NCBI RefSeq assembly: GCF_001904615.1
Contig: NZ_MRBY01000042.1
Span: 1 to 35,355 of the forward strand
Source: [Limnothrix rosea] IAM M-220
GTDB taxonomy: Bacteria; Cyanobacteriota; Cyanobacteriia; Cyanobacteriales; MRBY01
Reading direction: 5' to 3'
Length of the DNA stretch: 35,355 bases
Shown here: one piece after another, positions 7,577 through 16,828 of the stretch
Layout of the letters: every line of letters begins with the position of its first letter
How positions within the stretch are numbered: position 1 is the stretch's first letter
The notes under the pieces: generated by a model
What the model was told of the DNA's origin: nothing
Databases searched by the model: none
What the model saw: the letters and a program-made list of their open reading frames with translations, nothing else
Position numbers and translations under genes: made by a program

Positions 7577-10276
7577 CTAATTCAACATTGGCGCTGAATC
7601 AGGAGTTGTCGTCACTCCGCCACTGGTTTGGTGACCATTGGTCGAATTTACAGGCTCATCAATCGGATTCCGTTCCTCAATCATGGCGATCGCCCGATTA
7701 ACACTTTCGGGGAAGATCACAACCAAAGAACCCTTTGGCGCACCATCGAGAGCAACATTTACAGCCCGACGCTCATCGAGAATCGTTTCATGGCGACAAT
7801 CAGGACTCTGTTGGCGAATGCCTTCAATAATTAAAGCAGCAGCTTCACCATCAGCTCGACCCCGCTTATCATCATCTTCTTTAACAATAATCTGGTCGAA
7901 CACATCAGCAGCAATCTTACCGAGCAAAATTAGATCTTCATCGCGGCGATCGCCGGGGCCACCCACAACACCAATACGCTGACCCTCCCAATTTTTCACA
8001 AACGCACCAACCGCTTCGTAGCCCGCAGGATTATGGGCATAGTCAATCAAAGCATGATGTTCACCAAGATTAAACAAATTCATCCGACCCGGCGTTTGAT
8101 CCGCCGAAGGCTTAAAGGTACGCAAACCCTGACGAATATGCTCAATATCAACACCCTGAGCAAAAGCCGCCAAACAAGCCGCCAAAGCATTCGCGATCAT
8201 AAAAGGAGCCATACCACCCATCGTCACAGGAGCATTTTTGGCCGACTCGACCCGTAGCTTCCACTCCCCTTCGCAAATCGTGATAAAACCATTTTCATAA
8301 ATCGCAGCTAAACCACCACGACGGACATGCTCCAACACAATCGGATTATCCGGCTGCATAGAAAAATACGTGACTTTACCCCGGACTTTCTCAGCCATCG
8401 CTGACACCAGAGGATCATCCGCATTAAGGACCGCATAACCATCAGGAGCCACCGTCTCTGCAATAACCCCTTTTACCTGTGCCATCTGCTCAATGGTATT
8501 AATATCTCCCAAACCAAGGTGATCAGCCGCCACATTGAGCACAACCCCAACATCACAACGATCAAAAGCCAAACCTGCTCTGAGAATGCCGCCCCGGGCA
8601 GATTCGAGCACCGCCACTTCTACCGTCGGATCCTGCAAAATCATTGCCGCACTCTGGGGGCCAGTATTATCACCACCTTGGGCAAGATAATCCCCGATAT
8701 ACACACCATCGGTGCTGGTGTAGCCGACAACTTTACCCGTTTGGCGATAAATATGAGCTGTTAAACGCGTTGTTGTGGTTTTACCGTTTGTACCAGTCAG
8801 AGCAACAATGGGAATGCGGCTAGGAGTATCGTTGGGATAGAGCATATCCATCACTGGAGCCGCAACATTACGCGGTAGGCCACGGCTGGGGGCAACATGC
8901 ATCCGGAATCCCGGCGCAGCATTCACTTCCACAATCACACCATCTGTTTCTGGTAAAGGCTTCGTGATGTCTTCCGTTACGACATCAATACCGGCAATAT
9001 CTAGACCAATAATCTTGGCAACCCGCTCAAACAACCAAATATTGTAGGGATGAATATCATCAGTACGATCAATCGCAATACCGCCAGTACTGAGATTTGC
9101 CGTCGCCCGCAAATAGGCCATTTCGCCATCACGCAAAACAGTGTCTAGAGAAATGCCTTGGCAATCTAAAACTTTTAATGCCGTTTGATCCACCACAATG
9201 CGCGTCAAAACATTGTCATGACCGTCACCGCGATTTGGGTCGCGATTGATTTCCTCAATCAACTCTTCCACGGTTTTTCGACCATCACCCACCACATGGG
9301 CAGGCACGCGTTGGGCAACGGCTGTTAATTTGCCATTAATCACCAGCACACGGTGGTCACTACCGCGATAATAGCGCTCGATAATCACAGAACGCGTTTT
9401 GGAGGCTTCACTGGCTAGGTCGTAGGCAATTTCTGCGTCTTCCCAAGCTTTGATATCAATTGTGATACCTCGACCATGGTTACCGTCGAGGGGCTTGATC
9501 ACAATGGGATAACCGCCCACATCTTCGATGGCATCTTCTAGGTCGTCGAGATAACGGATGACAACACCGCGGGGAACAGGCACACCGGCATCAGCCAATA
9601 TATTTTTTGTGCCTTCTTTATCGCAGGCTAGTTCCACAGCCAAAATGCTGGATTTGTCGCTGAGGGTCGCTTGGATACGTTTCTGGTGAACGCCATAGCC
9701 TAGCTGAATCATGGCTCTAGCGCTGAGCATTGACCAGGGAATCCCCCTGGCTTCTGCTTCTTTGACAATGGTTTCGGTACTGGGGCCGAGGGCTGAGCCG
9801 GCTTTAAGATCCCTGAGGTCTGCGAGGTCTTGTTCTAGTTCTTCCTTTGGATAGCGTCCGGTATCAAGGATTGATTGACAGAGACGAACGGCTGCCCGGC
9901 CTGCGTAGCGTCCAGCTTGTTCGTATACATATTCAAAGACAACGTTGTAAACGCCTGCATCGCCAGTCATACGGGTGCGACCAAAACCGACGGGCATGCC
10001 CGCGAGTTCTTGGAGTTCGAGGGCGACATGCTCAACGATGTGTCCCATTAGTGTGCCTTCGCGAACACGGCTAAAAAAACCTCCACGACAGCCGGGCGAG
10101 CAGTAGTGTTCTACTAAACTGGGCAAGGTATCGCTTAACGCTTCATAGAAACCATCGAGCTCATTAGATGGTGTTTCCGCAATTTCTTCGAGATCGAGCC
10201 GCATGACGATTAATTTTTTGCGTCGAATACTCCAGTAGTTGGGGCCTCGAAGGGTTAGGGTTTTAAGGATTCTCAT
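7577..10276 (-). CDS. cphA: Cyanophycin synthetase
   Basis: This enzyme builds the nitrogen and carbon reserve polymer cyanophycin (multi-L-arginyl-poly-L-aspartate) without a ribosome, using two ATP-dependent activities. The 899-residue length is normal for CphA1. The order is an N-terminal domain starting MRILKTLTLRGPNYW, an ATP-grasp domain (about 220-480) with GYPIVIKPLDGNHGRGI, then a Mur-ligase-like domain with the P-loop GTNGKTTTTR near residue 495 and the downstream GGPGDRRDEDL segment. The start ATG at 10274-10276 is well supported by homology. Cyanophycinase lies just upstream on the same strand with a 198-base gap, the usual cphB-cphA order; the gap is long enough for a second promoter. 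I saw no perfect NtcA site (GTA-N8-TAC) in the upstream regions read by eye. Confidence 0.97.
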   Translation of the reverse strand: MRILKTLTLRGPNYWSIRRKKLIVMRLDLEEIAETPSNELDGFYEALSDTLPSLVEHYCSPGCRGGFFSRVREGTLMGHIVEHVALELQELAGMPVGFGRTRMTGDAGVYNVVFEYVYEQAGRYAGRAAVRLCQSILDTGRYPKEELEQDLADLRDLKAGSALGPSTETIVKEAEARGIPWSMLSARAMIQLGYGVHQKRIQATLSDKSSILAVELACDKEGTKNILADAGVPVPRGVVIRYLDDLEDAIEDVGGYPIVIKPLDGNHGRGITIDIKAWEDAEIAYDLASEASKTRSVIIERYYRGSDHRVLVINGKLTAVAQRVPAHVVGDGRKTVEELIEEINRDPNRGDGHDNVLTRIVVDQTALKVLDCQGISLDTVLRDGEMAYLRATANLSTGGIAIDRTDDIHPYNIWLFERVAKIIGLDIAGIDVVTEDITKPLPETDGVIVEVNAAPGFRMHVAPSRGLPRNVAAPVMDMLYPNDTPSRIPIVALTGTNGKTTTTRLTAHIYRQTGKVVGYTSTDGVYIGDYLAQGGDNTGPQSAAMILQDPTVEVAVLESARGGILRAGLAFDRCDVGVVLNVAADHLGLGDINTIEQMAQVKGVIAETVAPDGYAVLNADDPLVSAMAEKVRGKVTYFSMQPDNPIVLEHVRRGGLAAIYENGFITICEGEWKLRVESAKNAPVTMGGMAPFMIANALAACLAAFAQGVDIEHIRQGLRTFKPSADQTPGRMNLFNLGEHHALIDYAHNPAGYEAVGAFVKNWEGQRIGVVGGPGDRRDEDLILLGKIAADVFDQIIVKEDDDKRGRADGEAAALIIEGIRQQSPDCRHETILDERRAVNVALDGAPKGSLVVIFPESVNRAIAMIEERNPIDEPVNSTNGHQTSGGVTTTPDSAPMLN

Positions 10277-10474
10277 AGTCAGCGTCGCAGGTTTATTTTG
10301 GCTAGAGCAGTTCTGGTTCTGGCAAAACTTTCGTGGCGATCGCCCTCCTCAAACGTGCTAGAAACGAATAACTATCTCGGTCATTTTTACTAGGATTTTG
10401 TGGGTCGTCCACGAAGTTGGTAATTATTCTAAGGCAATTTGTTTCCGGATGATTTGTCGGATAGTCATCATCAT

Positions 10475-11314
10475 TTAAAGGTTTCCGGACATTGGCCGTT
10501 GCTGCTGGATGTCATAGCGATCGCCGTGACAAAGGACATGTAAATGGAGACCATGGAGACTGAGTGGCTCTGTCGTATCAGCCTTGGCTTGGTTTGTGTG
10601 ACTCATTTCGCGAGCATCAACAATGGTGACTGTGCCACGACCCAGTACCTGAAGATAACCTTCCCGCTCAAATACAGCGCAGGTATCTTCATCGATGCCA
10701 ATACCCAAGCGATCAGGATGGACGGCAATGGTACTCAGGAGACGTGCCATGCGATTTCTATTGTGAAAGTGCTGGTCGACAATAATTTCAGGAATCATAC
10801 CTAAACCCATCGCAAGATCCACTAAGCCTCGGTTGGGAGATTCACCACTACTGCCCCCTGCAATCATATGGTGTCCCATGACCGCAGCTCCGGCGCTCGT
10901 GCCAGCGAGGGCAATTTCACCATCATGAACCCTTTGGCGAATACGTTCCATTAAGGGCGTATCTGACAGTAAACCACATAGCCTTAGTTGGTCTCCACCG
11001 GTCATGAAAACGCCGGTGCACCCTTCAACAAATTCTTGGTAATAACGGTCTTCTGCATGGACGCGATCACGCACATCCAACACTTTAACCTTGCTAGCAC
11101 CCATATCCTCAAAGATACGTTGGTAGCGATCGCCAATCAGGAGGGGTTCCCGTGAAGCGGAGGGAATAATGGCAATGGCAGCATCAGTACCACCAGAACG
11201 GCGGACAAAAGACGATAAAATCTCTTTCCCATGCACCTTGTCCTCAGCGCCACCGATGACAAGAATAGAACTCTGGGTAGAAATTTGATTAGAAAGGGTG
11301 GTTTCTGATGGCAT
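10475..11314 (-). CDS. cphB: Cyanophycinase
   Basis: This serine-type exopeptidase (peptidase family S51) cuts cyanophycin to beta-Asp-Arg dipeptides. The 279-residue product has GGDQ at 106-109 and the nucleophile elbow GTSAGAAVMGHHM, with the catalytic serine at residue 140. The N-terminal segment SSILVIGGAEDKVHGKEIL is characteristic. It starts at ATG 11312-11314 and is followed on the same strand by cphA. It is divergent from trmD across 231 bases. Since cphB and cphA share direction and order with other cyanobacteria, they are probably cotranscribed, at least in part. Confidence 0.96.
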   Translation of the reverse strand: MPSETTLSNQISTQSSILVIGGAEDKVHGKEILSSFVRRSGGTDAAIAIIPSASREPLLIGDRYQRIFEDMGASKVKVLDVRDRVHAEDRYYQEFVEGCTGVFMTGGDQLRLCGLLSDTPLMERIRQRVHDGEIALAGTSAGAAVMGHHMIAGGSSGESPNRGLVDLAMGLGMIPEIIVDQHFHNRNRMARLLSTIAVHPDRLGIGIDEDTCAVFEREGYLQVLGRGTVTIVDAREMSHTNQAKADTTEPLSLHGLHLHVLCHGDRYDIQQQRPMSGNL

Positions 11315-11545
11315 TATGTTTAGTCTTCAGGGCAAAAATTACAAACAAGACAAAAGAGCCTTGATGGAGGTCAGATGAGATAATCACTCATATCGTTACA
11401 AGGAATGAACATCTAACCTGATAAGGAATGCAAAGCACAGCAAACCCGTAAAAATCAACTCAATTATTGCATAGTCCTCGACATTCTCAAATTTCTAAAA
11501 CACCCAATTTTTTTCCTCAAAATTGACGGAAAAACTTTCAATCTT

Positions 11546-12250
11546 ATGGCCATTCAGTTTGATTTAATTACGCTTTTTCCTGAATTTTTCCAGTCGCCTC
11601 TCCAGTCAAGTTTACTAGGGAAAGCATTGGCAAAAGGGATTGCTCAAGTGAACATCACCAACCCCCGAAACTTCTCCACAGATAAGCATCACAATGTTGA
11701 TGACGAACCCTACGGTGGTGGTGTGGGTATGTTGTTGAAGCCGGAGCCTTTATTTGCTGCGGTCGAATCCTTACCTGTACTGCCAAAACGAGAAGTGATC
11801 TTAATGACACCCCAAGGGCAACGTCTTGATCAACCGCTTTTAGATGAATTAACAACATATGATCAACTCGTTGTGATTTGCGGACATTATGAAGGTGTTG
11901 ATGAACGGGTGCGTCAACATTTGGTAACGCGGGAAATTTCCCTCGGAGATTTTGTTTTAACTTGTGGTGAAATTCCGGCTTTAACGTTAATTAACGGTGT
12001 GGTTCGTTTATTGCCTGGAACTGTGGGAAAAAAAGAATCTCTCAAGGCAGAAAGTTTTCAAATACCGCTCTTGGATTATCCACAATATACGCGTCCGGCA
12101 GATTTTCGAGGCTGGTGTGTGCCAGAGGTTTTGAGATCGGGGAATCATCAAAAGATTGCGGCTTGGCGACGGGAACAGCAGCTATTGCGCACAAAGGAAC
12201 GGCGGCCTGATTTGTTTGAGTTATGGCAACGTCGGGAAAGGGAGCAATAA
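11546..12250 (+). CDS. trmD: tRNA (guanine-N1)-methyltransferase TrmD
   Basis: This SPOUT methyltransferase makes m1G37 in tRNAs that read CNN codons and so prevents +1 frameshifting. The 234-residue protein starts MAIQFDLITLFPEFFQSPLQ. It has the PYGGGVGMLLKPEPL segment, the ILMTPQGQ and VICGHYEGVDERV motifs that form the SAM-binding knot, and EISLGDFVLTCGEIPALTLI. The ATG at 11546 matches the family start. The 231-base region upstream is shared with the divergent cphB and probably holds both promoters. The next gene begins 10 bases after the trmD stop, so they form an operon. Confidence 0.96.
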   Translation: MAIQFDLITLFPEFFQSPLQSSLLGKALAKGIAQVNITNPRNFSTDKHHNVDDEPYGGGVGMLLKPEPLFAAVESLPVLPKREVILMTPQGQRLDQPLLDELTTYDQLVVICGHYEGVDERVRQHLVTREISLGDFVLTCGEIPALTLINGVVRLLPGTVGKKESLKAESFQIPLLDYPQYTRPADFRGWCVPEVLRSGNHQKIAAWRREQQLLRTKERRPDLFELWQRREREQ

Positions 12251-12260
12251 TGGTTGAGCT

Positions 12261-13082
12261 ATGGAAATTAGTTTGTTACATCGGTTGTGGGGTGCTTGGC
12301 TTGGTTTTCGGGGGGCGATCGCCCTGGAGCCTCGGTTCTCGGCGGCGGAAATTATTGCGTTAGATCTCTGGCAAGCATTGTTAGGGACGGGTGACTGGCC
12401 GGTCGATCAAAATCGTTTTGCCCAAGGGTGGCTTGTTGATCCGTTAGAAAATGCTTTAGCTCTGTTGCCGGTGTTACTGTTTTATCACGAAGATCCGGGC
12501 TATTTGGGCGATCGCCTTGGACGGTGTGGCTTAAGGCCAGCGCACCTAAATGTTGTTCAGGATATCGGTCTGTGTATGAGTGACTGCCTGAGGGAAAAGG
12601 TTACCCTTGGGCAATTTGGCGTTTGGCTGGGGCGGCGATCGCCGCAACATGACCAAGAAACAGCTTTGTTAGAATCAATTTATTATAGAAATAAGTCTTG
12701 GCGAGACTACCAGAGGCAATTATCTATGTCGACTTTTACGCCTACTGCCCAACAACTTTTACAGTTATACGGCGCGATACTATGGAGTGGCGGTCATGTG
12801 GGGCATTGCCAACGGCTGCTGGGGGGCTGTGGTGCTGTGGTGCAAGTTTGGGGGCACATATTACTGGGCTGTCTGCGGGGCGATCGCCAATCTCACCAGA
12901 GAAATAACCCAAGGCTGAATCATCATGAACTAAGGGCAGATGTTGTGGCCTTCTGGAGCCGTTGGTCGGGACTTCCGCCGACAAATCAGTTAAGGTTGGA
13001 GCAATTTCCGGTAATTGCCAATGCCCAGGGTCTTAAACCTCGTGCCTCATTGCAACTAATTTCTCAACGTCATCTCACCTAA
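12261..13082 (+). CDS. Unknown protein coupled to trmD
   Basis: A 273-residue protein that I do not recognise. It starts 10 bases after trmD, so translation may be coupled. It is rich in Leu, Trp, Gly, His and Gln. The N-terminal GAWLGFRGAIAL segment and later LYGAILWSGG hint at an all-helical fold of the ADP-ribosylglycohydrolase type, but the acidic metal-binding residues of that family are not visible, so I make no functional call. It has no signal peptide. Several HIP1 sites lie inside the frame and dictate local residues such as GDRL and RRSP. It may have a role linked to tRNA or translation only by neighbourhood. Confidence 0.75.
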   Translation: MEISLLHRLWGAWLGFRGAIALEPRFSAAEIIALDLWQALLGTGDWPVDQNRFAQGWLVDPLENALALLPVLLFYHEDPGYLGDRLGRCGLRPAHLNVVQDIGLCMSDCLREKVTLGQFGVWLGRRSPQHDQETALLESIYYRNKSWRDYQRQLSMSTFTPTAQQLLQLYGAILWSGGHVGHCQRLLGGCGAVVQVWGHILLGCLRGDRQSHQRNNPRLNHHELRADVVAFWSRWSGLPPTNQLRLEQFPVIANAQGLKPRASLQLISQRHLT

Positions 13083-13153
13083 ATTTTCCGCCTTCTAGAG
13101 GTACTCTGCTCCTATTTTTCTCTAGATGTTTGCGCCCACCTCCATGACTTCAT

Positions 13154-15538
13154 ATGAATCTTTGGTCTAGTCTGAAATATTATTGGAATAGTGCTGTGGC
13201 TGTGCCGACCCCCCGGGCTAGTACTGTTACAACCCAAGCGCAGCGCAGAAAAGCAACTTATTCTTCTTCGGCGATCGCTGCGATTACCGTCATTGTCTTT
13301 ACGGGTATTATTGGTGAGCGTTTTTACAATCAACCGAAATTAGCCGTCGAAACCATTGCACCGACGACAGTGATTGCTCCCACAGATGGGGAGTTTGAAG
13401 ACAAAAAAACAACGGAGGAGAAGCGCCAAGAGATTCGTACTGGCGCAATTTTGAGTTTAAAGCGGGACGCTGAAGTGACCAGCGCCATCAAGCAAGACAT
13501 TCGCACATTACTCAATGACATCACGCGTATTCGCGATATGGCGGGGGAGTTTCCCTTTGCAGATCTCAATATTCTCTCAATCCCTAGTCAGGTGGCCTTG
13601 CGACAGTTACCTGATGATCAGTGGCAAGAATTTGTGGCGATCGCCGATCAACTGACCCAAGCTGAATTACCCCCATTAGGCCAATTAATGCCCAGCGATA
13701 TTGACCTTGCCCCTCCCCTGCGGGAGCTCTATGATTACGCTCGCACCAACGAGCCTGAAGCGGTACAAACCGTGATCACTCAAATTATTGTGGCTCGGGA
13801 AGGCTTTCAGCAAGCCGTACAAGCTGCGAGGCAGACAGAACAAACCCTCTTCCGTCGCCACCAGAGCCTATTGTTACGCCTATCGTCAGAGCAATGGACA
13901 GAGACCCAGACCCAACTCCTCGCCGCCAGCGATCGCATTTTGACCCAGGGCATTCCCAAGGGGACAGCCGATAGTCTGCTCAAAGAAACGATTCAAGTAC
14001 AGACGAAGAACGATGTCATTAGTAGTGCCTTTATTACCGATGCACTTACGAGCTATCTACGGCCTAATTTAATTGAAGACAAAGAAGAAACCAAACGCCG
14101 TTCCGAACAGGCAGCCTTGGCCATTGAGCCTGTGACTGTCACTGTGCGGGCAGGGGATGTCATTGTTGAAAGAGGGGAAACGATCACCCAAGCAGATTTT
14201 GTCCTGCTGGATGGTTTTGGACTAAGCGATCGCCAGATTAACTGGTGGGGTTTAGCCGGTTCTGCGGCGATGGTGAGTGGTAGTGCTGTCATTATGGTGA
14301 TGGTCATTCGCCGGGTACACCGCCCCATGCGTTGTCGTGATCATCTGTTGCTGTCACTGATTAGTTTAAGTACACCACTCCTTGTCTTTTTTAATGTCCC
14401 CTACAGTAATTTGTCGGCAGTCGGTCTATTAACCAGTAGTCTCTATAGTCCGGCGATCGCCTTTACCCAGGTGAGTTTGTTGTCGGGTATTGTGGCAGTC
14501 AGTAGCGAAACCTTGCAATGGCAACACCTTGTCACAGGGACAATTGGTGGTTTAATTGCCTCCATCCTTGGGGGACGGCTGCGATCGCGAGAAGAGCAAG
14601 CAACCATGAGCGGCATTGTCGGTGTCTCCCAAACCGTTGTGAGTTTTTCCCTAAGCTTAATTGCCAGTGCCAGTGCCGAGACCCTCTGGTACGTTTTCCT
14701 GCCAGAAGCCGTTCTATATGGGTTTTCCGGCACAGCTTGGATTGTCGTTGCCTTGGGTATTTCCCCTTACTTAGAACGTCTGTTTGATCTTGTGACACCG
14801 ATTCGACTGGCTGAATTGTCTAACCCGAATCGTCCCCTCCTTAAACGCCTTGCCCTTGAAGCCCCCGGCACTTTTCAGCACACGATGTTTGTGGCTTCTT
14901 TAGCAGAGGCAGCGGCTCGAGAACTCTCCTGCAATGTTGAATTAGTCCGTGCTGGCACTCTTTATCACGACATTGGCAAGATGCATGACCCCCTTGGGTT
15001 TATTGAAAATCAGATGGGAGGCCCCAATAAGCACGACATCATTGATGATCCTTGGAAGAGTCGCGAAATTATTCGAAAACATGTGACCGAGGGTCTCGTG
15101 ATGGCGCGTAAATATGGTTTGCCCCAAGCGATTCGGGATTTTATTCCGGAGCACCAAGGAAAATTGCTGATTTCTTATTTTTTCTATCAGGCCAAGAATC
15201 GCTACCAAGCTGAAGGCAAATCACCGGAAGATTTAAATGAAGCAGAATTTCGCTATGCGGGCCCCATTCCCCAATCCCGTGAGACGGGTCTGGTGATGTT
15301 GGCCGATGGGTGCGAAGCGGCATTGCGATCCCTGAAGGATGCGACCCCGGAGCAGGCATTGATTATGGTTAATAAAATTTTCCGTGCCCGCTGGCAAGAT
15401 GGGCAACTGGATGACTGTGGTATCCGGCGGGAGGAACTGCCTTATATTGCTGAAATTTTTGTGCAGGTTTGGCAGCAGTATAATCACCAACGCCTTGCCT
15501 ATCCGAAGGCGGCTTTAGAACCAACGTCCAAATCTTAA
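13154..15538 (+). CDS. 7TM receptor with HD hydrolase domain (PgpH-like, candidate c-di-AMP phosphodiesterase)
   Basis: A 794-residue membrane protein with the 7TMR-HDED layout. A single N-terminal membrane span (about residues 38-55) is followed by a large extracytoplasmic helical domain (about 60-340, with an RAGDVIVERGE motif). Then come about seven hydrophobic segments (about 360-555) and a cytoplasmic HD domain. The HD metal residues are in TLYHDIGKMHDP (His605, Asp606), and PEHQGKLLISYF supplies a further histidine. Proteins of this architecture, such as Listeria PgpH, hydrolyse cyclic di-AMP, which controls osmotic and day-night responses in cyanobacteria (family knowledge). The function is inferred from domain order. 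The gene stands 71 bases after the trmD follower and probably extends that transcript. Confidence 0.9.
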   Translation: MNLWSSLKYYWNSAVAVPTPRASTVTTQAQRRKATYSSSAIAAITVIVFTGIIGERFYNQPKLAVETIAPTTVIAPTDGEFEDKKTTEEKRQEIRTGAILSLKRDAEVTSAIKQDIRTLLNDITRIRDMAGEFPFADLNILSIPSQVALRQLPDDQWQEFVAIADQLTQAELPPLGQLMPSDIDLAPPLRELYDYARTNEPEAVQTVITQIIVAREGFQQAVQAARQTEQTLFRRHQSLLLRLSSEQWTETQTQLLAASDRILTQGIPKGTADSLLKETIQVQTKNDVISSAFITDALTSYLRPNLIEDKEETKRRSEQAALAIEPVTVTVRAGDVIVERGETITQADFVLLDGFGLSDRQINWWGLAGSAAMVSGSAVIMVMVIRRVHRPMRCRDHLLLSLISLSTPLLVFFNVPYSNLSAVGLLTSSLYSPAIAFTQVSLLSGIVAVSSETLQWQHLVTGTIGGLIASILGGRLRSREEQATMSGIVGVSQTVVSFSLSLIASASAETLWYVFLPEAVLYGFSGTAWIVVALGISPYLERLFDLVTPIRLAELSNPNRPLLKRLALEAPGTFQHTMFVASLAEAAARELSCNVELVRAGTLYHDIGKMHDPLGFIENQMGGPNKHDIIDDPWKSREIIRKHVTEGLVMARKYGLPQAIRDFIPEHQGKLLISYFFYQAKNRYQAEGKSPEDLNEAEFRYAGPIPQSRETGLVMLADGCEAALRSLKDATPEQALIMVNKIFRARWQDGQLDDCGIRREELPYIAEIFVQVWQQYNHQRLAYPKAALEPTSKS

Positions 15539-15613
15539 AACTGTATTTGCTTGCTTGCCCATGGCTTTCGCCGAATAAGTTAAGCTTTGTAAAGTGGTTG
15601 ACTAAGGGAAAAT

Positions 15614-16375
15614 ATGGAACTGACTTATTTAGATAGCAATAGTTGGCTCATTGAGATGGCTGGCAAGCGGATTTTGCTTGATCCTTGGCTGGTTGGCTCG
15701 CTGATTTTTGGCAATGCGCCATGGTTATTTAAGGGCGATCGCCCCGAAGATCGAGAGATTCCTGCTGATATTGATCTTATTTTGCTCTCCCAAGGTTTAG
15801 AAGATCATGCCCATCCAGAAACCCTCAAAATTTTAGATAAAACGTTACCGGTTGTTTGTTCTCCCAATGGTCAGGCGATCGCCGAAAAATACGGCTATCA
15901 AACAATCCATAGCTTGCCCCACGGCGGAGTCTTTACCTGTGACAACCTTGAAATTCGTGCCGTAAAAGGATCGCCCGTTGGCCCCACAACACTGGAGAAC
16001 GGTTATATTTTGACCGATTTAGAGACGAACAAGACGCTATATTACGAACCCCATGGCTACCATTCTGAGGAATTAAAACAATTTGCCCCGATTGATGTGG
16101 TTGTTACACCCTTAATCAATCTAAAGTTGCCTTTACTAGGCGCTGTCATTAAGGGACAAGAAACTGCCCTGAAGGTTTGCGACTGGCTCAAACCGAAAGC
16201 CATTTTGCCAACGGCAGCGGGTGGTGATGTGCATTTTGATGGCTTTTTAATGAATTTCCTTAAACCTGATGGCACAGTACAGGATTTTGCGGAAATGCTG
16301 GCGGCGAAGCAGGTAGGAACCAAAGTGATTGAACCGGAACCGGGTAAGGCGATCGCCCTATTGAACGAACCTTAG
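15614..16375 (+). CDS. Metallo-beta-lactamase-fold protein with altered metal motif
   Basis: A 253-residue protein of the UlaG-like MBL group, with the N-terminal core MELTYLDSNSWLIE, GKRILLDPWL and a beta-lactamase-type layout. The usual metal motif THxHxDH is replaced by SQGLEDHAHPET (residues 59-70). The first two histidines are gone, while Asp64-His65 remain and His67 is added. Later His residues occur in LPHGGVF and EPHGYHSEEL. It may therefore bind one metal, use another set of ligands, or have lost hydrolase activity. The substrate is unknown. The ATG at 15614 is preceded by AAGGGA at good distance. It follows the HD gene by 75 bases and has a gap of about 100 bases before the DUF3134 gene. 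Confidence 0.85.
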   Translation: MELTYLDSNSWLIEMAGKRILLDPWLVGSLIFGNAPWLFKGDRPEDREIPADIDLILLSQGLEDHAHPETLKILDKTLPVVCSPNGQAIAEKYGYQTIHSLPHGGVFTCDNLEIRAVKGSPVGPTTLENGYILTDLETNKTLYYEPHGYHSEELKQFAPIDVVVTPLINLKLPLLGAVIKGQETALKVCDWLKPKAILPTAAGGDVHFDGFLMNFLKPDGTVQDFAEMLAAKQVGTKVIEPEPGKAIALLNEP

Positions 16376-16477
16376 TTGGCCGATGCTCAATTTTTGTTGG
16401 GAGGCAAGAACAAAATTCGCTATAATTAATTGTTTAAATTGTCAAAGATTGTCACAACCTGAGAACTCGTCAAATTT

Positions 16478-16711
16478 ATGGTAAAGAATCCTTCACTAAG
16501 ACAAGAGCCGCGTTACGCACCAGCTTCCGTTCTCAATCTAGAGCACAAAACGTCATTACTCGAATGGCTAGAGGAAAATAACCGCATTATCTTCCGCGAG
16601 AAAAAAGAAGATCCCAGTGAAATGTCTGATGATCAAGATATCGCCGAACTCATGGATGATGACGGTTTTGAAGAAGACGACGATGACGATACTGATGATG
16701 ACGCTGCGTAA
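16478..16711 (+). CDS. DUF3134 family small acidic protein
   Basis: A 77-residue cyanobacterial protein. The N-terminal half (NPSLRQEPRYAPASVLNLEH, then SLLEWLEENNRII) is the conserved DUF3134 core. The C-terminal half is an acidic tail, almost entirely Asp and Glu over the last 30 residues (EEDDDDDTDDDAA). There is no membrane span or catalytic motif. Its function is not known to me; an acidic tail of this kind is compatible with binding basic proteins or metal, but this is speculation. It is a single gene with a strong terminator directly downstream. Confidence 0.85.
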   Translation: MVKNPSLRQEPRYAPASVLNLEHKTSLLEWLEENNRIIFREKKEDPSEMSDDQDIAELMDDDGFEEDDDDDTDDDAA

Positions 16712-16756
16712 CTAAATTTTACCCAGAAAAATTTGGGCTAGACCCAAACCTCAACA

Positions 16757-16813
16757 TAAAAATCCCCCGGCAGAAACTGTCTGTGACAGAACCGCTGGGG
16801 GTTTTAGTTTTTA
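16757..16813 (+). terminator. Rho-independent terminator after the DUF3134 gene
   Basis: CCCCCGGC (16764-16771) pairs with GCTGGGGG (16794-16801, one G-T pair). A small inner stem CTGT/ACAG sits in the loop, and a T-rich run (16802-16813) follows. The MITE-like element at 16829 begins just past its T-run. Confidence 0.8.
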
Positions 16814-16828
16814 TTATTTATTTTGTTA

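Noticed and set aside
11315-11545. NtcA binding site in the cphB/trmD intergenic region
   Set aside because: No GTA-N8-TAC match was found by eye on either strand, so nitrogen control through a canonical site is not supported here.
12250-12363. Short frame overlapping the trmD stop codon
   Set aside because: It lies in a different frame from the longer unknown gene, is under 40 codons and ends in low-complexity arginines; a chance frame.
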